Source: an uncultured Chlorobiaceae bacterium
Lineage (GTDB): Bacteria > Bacteroidota > Chlorobiia > Chlorobiales > Chlorobiaceae
DNA: 64,000 nt
Direction: 5' to 3'
Assembly (NCBI GenBank): GCA_903822595.1
Contig: CAIJPS010000036.1
Span: forward strand, 1 to 64,000
The notes beneath the pieces were generated by a model. That model was not told where the DNA came from. It was given only the letters and a program-made list of their open reading frames with translations, and searched no databases. Position 1 is the stretch's first letter. Every line of letters begins with the position of its first letter. The position numbers and the translations under genes were made by a program. Positions 1 through 9,240 of the stretch are shown in pieces.

Positions 1-1
1 C

Positions 2-1273
2 TACGATTTTACGACGGCCTCAAGCGGCTCAGACGACTATGCCGACAGTGTGACGGACACGACTGCGCCTATTGGTACTGTTGGAATAGGAAGCAGTGTG
101 ACCGGTACTATCGAGATTGGTGGCGACCATGATCTTTTCGGGATGAGTCTCACCGCTGGCACGGCTTACATTATTCGATTAAGTGGTGTTGACAGTGGAT
201 TGGGTACCCTCTCTGATCCCTATTTGCGACTTTGCAACAGCGCAGGGGTGGAAGTTGCTTCCGATGATGACAGTGGTACCGGGCTGGATTCGCAGTTGTC
301 CTTTACCCCGACCGTTAGTGGCACATACTACGTTGATGCTGCGCACTACAGCTATATTGGAACCGGCACCTATCAGGTAAGCGTCAGTGGACAGACAGAT
401 ATCACAGCACCGACGGTCTCGACCTTCAGCCCGGCAGACGGTGCGTCGAACGTGGCGGTTGGCAGCAACATTGTGCTGACCTTCAGTGAGGATATCCAGA
501 AAGGAAGCGGTTTAATAGTGATTCACAGCGGTTCCGCAATCGGTACCCCCATAGCAACCTACGATGTGGCTACAAGCGGAAACCTTTCGCTATCGGGCAA
601 TACCCTTACGATTAACCCGACAGAAAACCTGTTGAACAACAACCATTACTACGTCACCTTCAGTGCGGGCAGTGTCAAAGATTTGGCGGGCAACAGCTAT
701 GCTGGCACCACGTCGTATGATTTTACGACCATTCAATATTTGCCACTTACACCAATGATCCGTAACGGCTTCAATGTCATGCCAGAGTACTACTCCGGCC
801 CGGCAACAGCCGCAGGGGGAGCTCCCATCCACTTCCAGTTCATCGGCGACAACACTGGCGAAGTAGTTATTGGTACGGCCTATAACGACTTTATCAATGT
901 GGCGGGCGGAGTTGATGCCGTTAATGCCGGAGCTGGCAATGATGTTATTGACGGAGGAACAGAATCGAACTTCCTGACCGGAGGAGCCGGAACAGACATC
1001 TTTTTCTCTGATGGACGAGGCGGCGTTACAACCTGGTCAACCATCACCGACTGGCAGGCAGGAGAGCAGTTGTCAGTCTGGGGCTGGCACCCTGGCTTAA
1101 GCAGGATTATGGCATGGGTTCAGGCAGGCGCGGCAGGCTACCAAGGGCTGACCATGCACGCGGACCTGAACGGTGATGGCGTCGTCGACACTTCAGTAAC
1201 CTTTAGCGGAATCGTTTCGCAGTCGCAACTGCCCACACCGCTCGAATTTGACGGGGTGTTGTGGTTCGTGTGA
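2..1273 (+). CDS. Secreted PPC/Ig-like protein with shared RTX C-terminal module (5' end outside window)
   Basis: The reading frame is open from the first bases, so the true start lies upstream; a GTG at 50 is not needed. The first visible residues (YDFTT) match the end of an Ig-like Big_5 domain, so at least one more such domain probably precedes. Then come a pre-peptidase C-terminal (PPC)-like beta domain (about 110 residues), a complete Big_5-like domain starting TAPTVSTFSPADGASNV and ending AGTTSYDFTT, and the ~175-residue C-terminal module also found in the next four genes, with GNDVIDGG-type calcium-binding repeats and the ending LEFDGVLWFV. From the family, such proteins are exported by type I secretion and fold on calcium outside the cell. 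The role (adhesin or exoenzyme accessory) is unknown. The stop is 30 bases before the next gene. Confidence 0.85.
   Translation, partial: YDFTTASSGSDDYADSVTDTTAPIGTVGIGSSVTGTIEIGGDHDLFGMSLTAGTAYIIRLSGVDSGLGTLSDPYLRLCNSAGVEVASDDDSGTGLDSQLSFTPTVSGTYYVDAAHYSYIGTGTYQVSVSGQTDITAPTVSTFSPADGASNVAVGSNIVLTFSEDIQKGSGLIVIHSGSAIGTPIATYDVATSGNLSLSGNTLTINPTENLLNNNHYYVTFSAGSVKDLAGNSYAGTTSYDFTTIQYLPLTPMIRNGFNVMPEYYSGPATAAGGAPIHFQFIGDNTGEVVIGTAYNDFINVAGGVDAVNAGAGNDVIDGGTESNFLTGGAGTDIFFSDGRGGVTTWSTITDWQAGEQLSVWGWHPGLSRIMAWVQAGAAGYQGLTMHADLNGDGVVDTSVTFSGIVSQSQLPTPLEFDGVLWFV
743..1270 (+). repeat. Shared C-terminal RTX module, copy 1
   Basis: First of five near-identical copies of a ~530-base module. It encodes a linker PMIRNG..VMPE.Y.GPATA, then IHFQFIGD, two or three GGxGNDxI-type repeats, and an aromatic-rich end (TDWQAGEQLSVWGW, MHADLNGDG, LEFDGVLWFV). 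Confidence 0.85.
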
Positions 1274-1303
1274 ATGGAATATTAACCATAAACCAACATT
1301 GAT

Positions 1304-4300
1304 ATGGCAAACTCCAGTTCGACCTTTGCCGCGGGTGGCGGCATGATAACAACAGACTTTGGCGGCGCTGATACGGGGTTTGGCGTCACTTTGCAGAATG
1401 ACGGAAAAATTCTTGTGGCGGGTGATACCATGGACGCCGATGGCACCCTCCATTCACTTCTTGCGCGTTACAACGTCGATGGCAGCCTCGATTCAAGCTT
1501 TTCCGGTGATGGAAAGGTGATCATTGATTTTGGTGCAGAATCCCTTGCCCTGAGTGTAGCCGTACAGAATGACGGCAAAATTCTGGCATCGGGAGCAATT
1601 GATGGTGGTGGGGGTGCAGACTTTTTTCTGACCCGGTACAACGCTGACGGCAGCCTTGATACGAGCTTTTCCGGTGATGGCCGACTCTCAACGGACTTCG
1701 GTGGTCTTGACGTTGGTTTCAGTGTTGTCACGCAGTCTGATGGAAAAATTCTTGTTGCGGGAAACCACGACGGTGACTTTGCCCTTGCGCGCTACAACAG
1801 TGATGGCAGCCTCGATGCAGGCTTTTCCGGCGGTGGCACGCTCACCACAGACTTCGGAGGTACAGAAGTTGGTGGCAGTGTGGTGGTGCAGGGTGACGGC
1901 AAGATTCTCGTTGCGGGTGTCTCATTGATGGGGAGTAACTGGAACTTTGCTGTTGCGCGCTATAACACAAACGGCAGCCTCGACACCACTTTTTCCGGAG
2001 ACGGGAAGGTATTGACAGACTTTGGGAATAATCAGGGAAGTATCACCCTGGCACTGCAAGCCGATGGTAAAATAGTCGTGGCGGGAGGCGGCTTCACAGG
2101 GGGGCTCTCCTTTAACGGATTCGGGTTGGTCCGCTACAACACCGACGGCACGCTCGATACCTCTTTTTCTGGAGATGGCGTTATTGTAACAGACTTTGCC
2201 GCAGACTCTGCTGGTCAGAGCGTTAAGGTGCAGAGTGATGGCCGGATTCTTGTTGGAGGGTTCAGCAACGGTGACTTTGCCATGGTGCGTTACAACACCG
2301 ACGGGAGTCTTGATACAAGCTTTTCGGGCGATGGCAAGGTAACCACGGATATTGGGGGCTATGATGGTATCAACGGTATTGTGATCCAGGCAGATGGGAA
2401 GATCGTTGCTGTCGGAGTAAGCGGTGATGCTGAAGTCATGACCACCGGTGATGTTGCCCTGGCGCGGTATAATACCAATGGCACTCTCGATACCGGTGGC
2501 ACGCCCGTTGACAACACTCCCCCGACAGTCGTTACCTTCAACCCGGCGGATGGGGTGAGCGATGTTGCTGTCGGCCAGAACATTGTGGTAACCTTCAGCG
2601 AAGCGATCCAGAAGGGAACGGGCACCATTGCCATTCACAGCGGTTCAGCAGCCGGCACGGTTTTGGAAAGCTATAACGCGGCAACAAGCCCCAATCTTGC
2701 GATTTCGGGCAATACACTCACTATTGATCCGACCGCCATTATGGTCAGTAACAGCCACTATTATGTCACGTTCGATCCAGGAACAATCAAGGACCTTGCC
2801 GGGAACCCATACGCAGGTACGACCACCTACGACTTCACGACCGTCAGCCACAGTGGCATGATAACGACAGACTTCGGTGGCAGCGATTTTGGCTGGGGTC
2901 TGGCCATTCAGCCCGATGGCAAGATTCTTGTTTCAGGGATGACCAATCATGATTTTGCCTTGGCTCGTTACAATGCCAATGGCAGTCTTGATACCACCTT
3001 TTCCGGTGATGGCAAGGTGACCCTTGATCTCGGTATCAATGATTTTGGCTCTGGTATTACAGTGCAGGCTGATGGCAAAATCCTGATCTCGGGCGCCACT
3101 CATAACGACTTTACCAGTAACGGCGATTTTGTTGTCGTTCGATATAATCCGGATGGCAGCCTTGATACGAGCTTCTCTGGCGATGGTATTGTTACGACAC
3201 CCATTGGTGGTGATGCTGTTGGTTGCAGTGTGAAGGTGCAACCGGATGGGAGAATCGTTGTGGGAGGATTCAGCAACGGGGATTTTGCTGTGGCGCGTTA
3301 CACTGCTAATGGTACTCTCGACACAACGTTCTCCGGCGACGGCATTGTTACCACAAACATTGGTGGCGAGGACTATGGTTCAGGGTTAATGTTGCAGACT
3401 GATGGAAAGATCCTGTTGGCCGGATCTACCTGGCCCGGTGACGGTCATAGTAACTTCGCTCTTGTACGCTATAACACCGACGGCAGCCTCGATACCAGCT
3501 TCTCCGGCGATGGTATCGTTACGACCGATATTCATTATCGTGATCAAGGTATTGGTATGACGGTGCAAAGCGATGGCAAGATTCTCGTGGTGGGGGAGAG
3601 CGACGGCGACTTTGCCCTGGTGCGGTACAACATCGACGGCAGTCTCGACACAAGCTTTTCCGGTGATGGAAAAGTCATTACAGACATTGCAAATTATGAT
3701 TCTGGCTGGAGTGTGACCGCGCTGCCCGGTGGCAAAATTCTTGTTGCAGGGTACGCACACGGAGGTATTGATCAGCCATTCAACATCGGGTCAGACGGCA
3801 TGATTCTCGTAGGAGACAGAAACAGCGATTTCGCACTGATGCGCTACAACGCTGACGGCACTCTCGATACCACCTTCGATGGTGACGGCAAGGTGACGAC
3901 CGACTTTGGCGGCAATGATATCATCTTCAGCATGGCCGTTCAGAGTGATGGCAAGATCGTCGTCTCAGGCACAAGCAGTGGTGACTTTGCCCTGGCACGC
4001 TACAACACCGACGGCAGACTCGACACGAGCTTCACCGGTGTTCCCTCCTCCTTGCCTCCCATGACCCCGATGATTCGTAACGGTATCAGTGTCATGCCGG
4101 AGTATTACACCGGCCCGGCAACAGCCGCCGGAGGAGCACCCATCCACTTTCAGTTTATTGGCGATAGCAGCAACGAAGTGGTGATTGGTACGGCCTATAA
4201 CGATTTTATCAATGTGGCAGGCGGAGTTGACGCCGTCAATGCCGGAGCTGGCAACGATGTGATTGACGGAGGAACCGGTTCGAACTTCCTGACAGGGGGC

Positions 4301-4588
4301 CCTGGAACCGACATCTTCTTCTCCGATGGAAGAGGAGGCGTGACAACCTGGTCAACCATCACCGACTGGCAGGCAGGAGAGCAGTTATCGGTCTGGGGAT
4401 GGCACCCCGGCTTAAGCAGGATTGTGGCGTGGGTTCAGGCAGGAGCCGCAGGCTATGAAGGGCTCACGATGCATGCCGACCTGAACGGCGATGGCACTAT
4501 CGACACTTCGGTCACCTTCACCGGAATTGTTTCGCAATCGCAGTTGCCCGCACCGCTTGAATTTGACGGAGTCTTGTGGTTTGTGTGA
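1304..4588 (+). CDS. Delta-60 repeat beta-propeller protein with central Ig-like domain and RTX C-terminal module
   Basis: A 1,094-residue protein built from 14 copies of the delta-60 repeat (pattern DGKILVAG....DFALARYN.DGSLDTSFSGDGKV). I count seven copies, then one Big_5-like domain (TPPTVVTFNPADGVSDV to AGTTTYDFTT, about residues 403-510), then seven more copies, then the shared C-terminal module (about 918-1094). Delta-60 repeats are thought to form beta-propeller blades, so this may be two seven-bladed propellers around an Ig-like hinge; that is inference. One unit in the second block is irregular (ALPGGKILVAGYAHGG followed by a shortened stretch). No classical N-terminal signal peptide is seen, in line with C-terminal (type I) secretion. 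No clear Shine-Dalgarno precedes the ATG. Ligand unknown. Confidence 0.88.
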   Translation: MANSSSTFAAGGGMITTDFGGADTGFGVTLQNDGKILVAGDTMDADGTLHSLLARYNVDGSLDSSFSGDGKVIIDFGAESLALSVAVQNDGKILASGAIDGGGGADFFLTRYNADGSLDTSFSGDGRLSTDFGGLDVGFSVVTQSDGKILVAGNHDGDFALARYNSDGSLDAGFSGGGTLTTDFGGTEVGGSVVVQGDGKILVAGVSLMGSNWNFAVARYNTNGSLDTTFSGDGKVLTDFGNNQGSITLALQADGKIVVAGGGFTGGLSFNGFGLVRYNTDGTLDTSFSGDGVIVTDFAADSAGQSVKVQSDGRILVGGFSNGDFAMVRYNTDGSLDTSFSGDGKVTTDIGGYDGINGIVIQADGKIVAVGVSGDAEVMTTGDVALARYNTNGTLDTGGTPVDNTPPTVVTFNPADGVSDVAVGQNIVVTFSEAIQKGTGTIAIHSGSAAGTVLESYNAATSPNLAISGNTLTIDPTAIMVSNSHYYVTFDPGTIKDLAGNPYAGTTTYDFTTVSHSGMITTDFGGSDFGWGLAIQPDGKILVSGMTNHDFALARYNANGSLDTTFSGDGKVTLDLGINDFGSGITVQADGKILISGATHNDFTSNGDFVVVRYNPDGSLDTSFSGDGIVTTPIGGDAVGCSVKVQPDGRIVVGGFSNGDFAVARYTANGTLDTTFSGDGIVTTNIGGEDYGSGLMLQTDGKILLAGSTWPGDGHSNFALVRYNTDGSLDTSFSGDGIVTTDIHYRDQGIGMTVQSDGKILVVGESDGDFALVRYNIDGSLDTSFSGDGKVITDIANYDSGWSVTALPGGKILVAGYAHGGIDQPFNIGSDGMILVGDRNSDFALMRYNADGTLDTTFDGDGKVTTDFGGNDIIFSMAVQSDGKIVVSGTSSGDFALARYNTDGRLDTSFTGVPSSLPPMTPMIRNGISVMPEYYTGPATAAGGAPIHFQFIGDSSNEVVIGTAYNDFINVAGGVDAVNAGAGNDVIDGGTGSNFLTGGPGTDIFFSDGRGGVTTWSTITDWQAGEQLSVWGWHPGLSRIVAWVQAGAAGYEGLTMHADLNGDGTIDTSVTFTGIVSQSQLPAPLEFDGVLWFV
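4057..4585 (+). repeat. Shared C-terminal RTX module, copy 2
   Basis: Same module as at 743-1270, with GTGSNFLTGGPGTDIFFSDG and the ending LEFDGVLWFV. DNA similarity to copies 1 and 5 is visible over most of its length. Confidence 0.85.
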
Positions 4589-4896
4589 GCGGTATATCAG
4601 TTTCTTTTCAAATAACTTTTGATAAACAAATTCAAAGGAGTGTGAACGATGGAATTGATCAATGGATTAGGCGGAGTTGCCGGCTTTGGCGAGAATTTTA
4701 TTGACCGTAATGATGATTCATACGAAGCCGATATCGACATTCGTGACACCTTTGGAGTGGGCGGGCTCAATTTTTTGGGGCATAACTACACCACCATTTC
4801 AATCAACAACAACGGTAACATTACCTTCGGAACAGGTGGTCTCTCCTCCTACACTCCCTGGGGTATGCAAACCAGCGATTACCCCATGATTGCTGC

Positions 4897-4904
4897 TTTT
4901 TTTT
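4897..4904 (+). other. T8 homopolymer at the frameshift site
   Basis: Eight T residues between gctgc and gccgac. The tandem paralogue has seven at the matching place. The length difference alone accounts for the broken frame. Runs of this length can slip in replication or transcription and are also error-prone in sequencing. Confidence 0.85.
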
Positions 4905-6345
4905 GCCGACGTCGATACGCGAGGCTACACGACCAACGTTTATGGCCCGGGAGCTGTAACCGCAACCCCTGGCGGCACCTCAAGTGGCTCCAATCTGGTC
5001 TGGTATGACTTTGATGCTACCGGTTATGGAACCTTGACGGTTACCTGGGATGATGTCGGTTATTTTGGCAGCCATACCGACAAGCTTAATGCTTTTCAGA
5101 TGCGCCTGATTGGTACCGGTGGGGGCAATTTCAATATTGAGTTCCGTTATGAGGTCATTAACTGGACTACTGGCGATGCTTCCGGTGGCACCAGTGGACT
5201 TGGTGGTACCATTGCGCGTGCAGGATATACCGCTGGCGATGGCACAACCTATTATGAACTTTTCCAGTCGGGGGTACAAAGCCAGATGCTTGATCTCGAG
5301 GTTGCTTCGGGTAATACCGGCTCTGCAGGTCAATACTTCTTTTCTCTGGCAAGTGGTGGAGCTACAGGCAGCATCATCAATGGCAATGATGCCGATAACA
5401 TTCTCACAGGGGGGCCCGGTAATGATACCATTAATGGGATGGGCGGCAATGACCAATTGGACGGCGGCGGTGGTGTCGATTTGTTATACGGCGGCAATGG
5501 CAATGATCTTTATTTTGTGGTTGATAACAGCGATACCATCTTTGAATATGCTGGCGGAGGCACAGATACCATACAATCCTCCATCACCTATTCGCTGGTA
5601 TCACTCCCCAATGTTGAAAATATCCGGTTGACCGGTTCGGCCAATATCAATGCAACCGGCAATGATGGGAGCAATACGCTGATCAGCAATGGCGGGGCAA
5701 ATGTTCTTAACGGTGGTATTGGCACCGATACCGCCTCCTTTGAACTCTCCCAGGCGGTTGTAACGGCATCACTGATGACCAATAGTGCCACCGGTGACGG
5801 AGCCGATACCTTCATCTCGATTGAAAATCTTGTCGGTTCAGTCTATAACGACAGCTTGACAGGCAACAACAGTGCCAATTTACTCGATGGATTAAACGGT
5901 GTCGATACGATGACCGGGCTTGGTGGCGATGATATTTATTATGTCGATAATGTCGGCGATGTTGTTGTTGAAGCTGCTGCCGCCGGTACTGATATCGTAT
6001 ACAGTTCTGTCACCTTCACGTTGCCTGCCAATGTTGAAAATCTGCAACTGATCGGAACACTTGCAATCAATGGTACCGGAAACGCTGCTGATAACACGAT
6101 CATTGGCAATGGTATGGCCAACACTCTTGCCGGGCTTGGAGGCAACGATCAAATCTCGGGAGGAGTCGGCAATGACACGGCACTGTATCGTGGAAATTTT
6201 TCCGATTATACCGTCACCTATAACAACGCAACGGCTCTCTTTACGGTTCATGACAATGTTGCAGGCCGCGATGGTATTGATTCAGTCAATTCCGTTGAAT
6301 TGTTTCAGTTTGCTGATGTCACAAAAACTGCGTCAGCTCTTGTTC

Positions 6346-6872
6346 CCCTTCTACCAATGGTCCGCAATGGAATCAGTTTTCTGCCTGATCGTTACATCGG
6401 ACCGGCAACAGCCGCAGGCGGAGTGCCCATCCACTTTCAGTTCATCGGCGACAGCACTGGCGAGGTAGTGATTGGTACGGACTATAACGACTTTATCAAT
6501 GTGGCTGGCGGAGTTGACGCTGTCAATGGTGGAGCTGGTAACGATGTGATCGACGGAGGCATCGGTTCGAACTTTCTGACAGGGGGCCCAGGAATCGACA
6601 TCTTTTTCTCTGACGGAAGAGGCGGAGGAACGACCTGGTCAACCATCACCGACTGGCAGGCAGGTGAGCAGTTATCGGTCTGGGGCTGGCAGCCCGGTGT
6701 GAGCAGGATTGTGGCGTGGGTTCAGGCCGGAGCCGCCGGGTACGAAGGGCTCACCATGCACGCCGACCTGAATGGTGACGGCACCGTCGATACCTCCGTG
6801 ACCTTTACCGGTATTACATCGCAGGCTCAGTTGCCCACTCCGCTTGAATTTGACGGTGTGTTGTGGTTTGTG
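6346..6872 (+). repeat. Shared C-terminal RTX module, copy 3
   Basis: Third copy of the module, beginning PMVRNGISFLPDRY and ending LEFDGVLWFV. Confidence 0.85.
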
Positions 6873-6938
6873 TGAGCGGCATATCAGTTTTTCGTCAAAT
6901 AACTTCCGGTATAACAAATGCAAAGAGGAGTGTGAGAT

Positions 6939-9167
6939 ATGGAATTGATCAATGGATTAGGCGGAGCAGCCGGCTTTGGCGAGAATTTTATTGACCGTAA
7001 TAATTCTGGAGACGCCGCCAACGTCAACATTCGAGGCACCTTTGGATCTGGCGGACTCAATTTTTTGGGTCATAACTACACCAAGCTTTCAATCAACAAC
7101 TACGGTATAGCCTTCGGAACAGATGGCATCTCATCCTACACTCCCTGGGGTATGCAAACAAGCAGCAAACCAATGATTGCTGCTTTTTTTGCTGACGTGG
7201 ATACGATGGGCTACACGACCAACGTTGATGGCCCGGGAGCTGTAACCGCCACCCCTGGTGGCACCTCAACGGGCTCCAATCTGGTCTGGTATGACCTTGA
7301 TGCTACCGGTTATGGAACCTTGACGGTTACCTGGGACGACGTTGGTTATTTTAACGGTCATATCGACAAGCTTAATGCTTTTCAAATGCGTCTGATTGGT
7401 ACCGGTGGCGGCAATTTCAATATTGAGTTCCGCTATGAGGTCATGAACTGGACCACTGGCGATGCTTCTGGTGGCACGAGTGGGCTGGGGGGCACCATTG
7501 CGCGTGCAGGATATTCCGCTGGCGATGGCACAACCTATTATGAGCTTGTCCACTCGGGTGTACAAAGCCAGATGCTTGATCTGGAGGTTACTGAGGGTAA
7601 TACTTATATCGCTGGCCAATACTTCTTTTCCCTTGCAAGTGGAGGAGCAACAGACGGCGTCATCAATGGAACTGATGCCGATAACATTCTTACGGGGGGA
7701 GCAGGTAACGACACCATTTACGGGATGAGCGGCAATGACCAGTTGGACGGCGGCGGAGGTGCAGATTTGTTGTATGGCGGCATTGGAAATGATCTTTATT
7801 TTGTGGTTGATAACAACGATACCATCTTTGAAGATGCTGGTGGAGGCACCGATACCATCCAATCCTCCATCACCTATTCACTGGTATCACTGCCCAACGT
7901 GGAAAATATCCGGTTGACCGGTACGGCCAATATCAATGCAACCGGTAACGATCATAGTAATATGCTGATCAGTAATGGCGGGGCAAATGTTCTTAACGGC
8001 GGTATCGGCACCGATATCGCCTCATTTGAACTCTCCCATGCTGCTGTAACGGCATCACTGCTGACCAATAGTGCAACCGGTGATGGATCCGATACCTTCA
8101 TCTCGATTGAAAATCTTGTCGGTTCAATCTATAACGACAGCTTGACAGGCAACAACAGTAATAATGTTCTTGATGGTTTAAACGGAGTTGATACACTGAC
8201 CGGGCTTGGTGGCGCTGATATTTATATGGTCGATAATGTTGGCGATGTTGTCGTTGAAGCTGCCGGTGATGGTATCGATACCGTATACAGTTCTGTCACC
8301 TACACGTTGTCTGCCAATGTTGAGCATCTGCAACTGTATGGAACACTGGCAATTAATGGTACCGGAAACGCTGCAGATAACGTTATCAGGGCCAATAATA
8401 TGGACAACACTCTTTCCGGACTTTCAGGCAACGATCAAATCACCGGAGAAGACGGCAATGATACAGCAGTGTATCGTGGCAATTTTTCCGACTATACCAT
8501 CAGCTATGACGGCGCAACGGCTCTCTTTACGGTTCATGACAATGTTGCTGGTCGAGATGGTACTGATTCAGTCAAGTCAGTTGAATTTTTTCAGTTTGCT
8601 GATGTTACAAAAACTGCTGCGGATGTTATTCCCCTTGTACCAATGGTCCGCAATGGCATCAGTTTTCTGCCTGATCGTTACGCCGGCCCGGCAACAACCG
8701 CATGGGGACAACCCATCCACTTTCAGTTCATCGGCGACAGTAGCAACGAAGTGGTGCAGGGTACAGCCTATAACGACTTCATCAATGTGGCTGGCGGAGA
8801 TGACGCCGTCAATGGCGGAGCTGGCCAGGATGTGATCGACGGAGGCGTCGGTTCGAATTTTCTGACCGGTGGAGAAGGAATCGACATCTTTTTCTCTGAC
8901 GGAAGAGGCGGAGTGACGATCTGGTCAACCATCACCGACTGGGAGGATTATGAGCAGTTGTCGGTCTGGGGCTGGCAGCCCGGAGTAAGCAGGATTGTGG
9001 CGTGGGTTCAGGCCGGAGCCGCCGGGTACGAAGGGCTTACCATGCATGCCGACCTGAATGGTGACGGCACCATCGACACCTCCGTGACCTTTACCGGCAT
9101 TACATCGCAGTCACAGTTGCCCGCGCCGCTTGAATTTGACGGGGTGTTGTGGTTTGTCGAGGTTTGA
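6939..9167 (+). CDS. NIDO-domain RTX protein (intact copy)
   Basis: A 742-residue secreted protein. Residues 1-235 form a nidogen-like NIDO domain (SGGLNFLGHNYTKLSINNYG, FFADVDTMGYTT, FNIEFRYEVMNW). About 240-565 carry calcium-binding RTX repeats (GGAGNDTIYG, GGIGNDLYFVVD, NGTGNAADNVI) of the kind that follow NIDO domains in cyanobacterial and proteobacterial adhesins. The shared C-terminal module follows, with a two-residue extension (FVEV). The ATG has a usable ribosome binding site (aaagaggagtgtgag). It is a tandem duplicate of the frameshifted gene just upstream and shares its leader. From the domains, it is probably an extracellular matrix or cell-cell adhesion protein; the partner is unknown. 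Confidence 0.88.
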   Translation: MELINGLGGAAGFGENFIDRNNSGDAANVNIRGTFGSGGLNFLGHNYTKLSINNYGIAFGTDGISSYTPWGMQTSSKPMIAAFFADVDTMGYTTNVDGPGAVTATPGGTSTGSNLVWYDLDATGYGTLTVTWDDVGYFNGHIDKLNAFQMRLIGTGGGNFNIEFRYEVMNWTTGDASGGTSGLGGTIARAGYSAGDGTTYYELVHSGVQSQMLDLEVTEGNTYIAGQYFFSLASGGATDGVINGTDADNILTGGAGNDTIYGMSGNDQLDGGGGADLLYGGIGNDLYFVVDNNDTIFEDAGGGTDTIQSSITYSLVSLPNVENIRLTGTANINATGNDHSNMLISNGGANVLNGGIGTDIASFELSHAAVTASLLTNSATGDGSDTFISIENLVGSIYNDSLTGNNSNNVLDGLNGVDTLTGLGGADIYMVDNVGDVVVEAAGDGIDTVYSSVTYTLSANVEHLQLYGTLAINGTGNAADNVIRANNMDNTLSGLSGNDQITGEDGNDTAVYRGNFSDYTISYDGATALFTVHDNVAGRDGTDSVKSVEFFQFADVTKTAADVIPLVPMVRNGISFLPDRYAGPATTAWGQPIHFQFIGDSSNEVVQGTAYNDFINVAGGDDAVNGGAGQDVIDGGVGSNFLTGGEGIDIFFSDGRGGVTIWSTITDWEDYEQLSVWGWQPGVSRIVAWVQAGAAGYEGLTMHADLNGDGTIDTSVTFTGITSQSQLPAPLEFDGVLWFVEV
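8632..9158 (+). repeat. Shared C-terminal RTX module, copy 4
   Basis: The most diverged of the five copies: GPATTAWGQPIHF, GGAGQDVIDGG and TDWEDYEQLSVWGW replace the common versions. Confidence 0.85.
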
Positions 9168-9240
9168 ATCACTATCTTCCCGTGCAATATCCATGCGGAA
9201 GTGTAGCGAAATTGAGGCTTTATTAACAAACACATAGTTC

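Larger units (their letters stand above)
4649..6875 (+). pseudogene. NIDO-domain RTX protein, frameshifted in a T8 tract
   Basis: Paralogue of the intact 742-residue protein at 6939. It starts MELINGLGGVAGFGENFIDRN with a good ribosome binding site (aaggag, 4637-4642). It stays in frame 2 to a run of eight T (4897-4904), after which the homologous reading continues in the next frame as FFADVDTRGYTTNVYGPG. The intact copy has seven T at the same place. Removing one T would give about 741 residues: a nidogen-like NIDO domain (1-235), haemolysin-type calcium repeats (GGPGNDTI, GGNGNDLYFV; about 240-565) and the shared C-terminal module. The downstream part shows no other damage, so the change is recent, phase-variable, rescued by transcript slippage, or a sequencing error. 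Confidence 0.8.
4588..9167 (+). repeat. Tandem duplication of a NIDO-RTX gene with its leader
   Basis: Two units of about 2.29 kb lie head to tail (about 4588-6875 and 6874-9158). The similarity starts in the ~60-base untranslated leader (gtgtgagcgg.atatcagttt ... aaataactt ... ggagtgtga) and runs to the last codons of each gene. This marks a duplication that included the leader and ribosome binding site. The second copy has two extra C-terminal residues (EV) and a number of substitutions. Confidence 0.8.

Noticed and set aside
1922..3760. Series of minus-strand open frames under the delta-60 protein (up to 238 residues)
   Set aside because: Periodic repeat DNA keeps the opposite strand free of stops; the products have no domain-like sequence.
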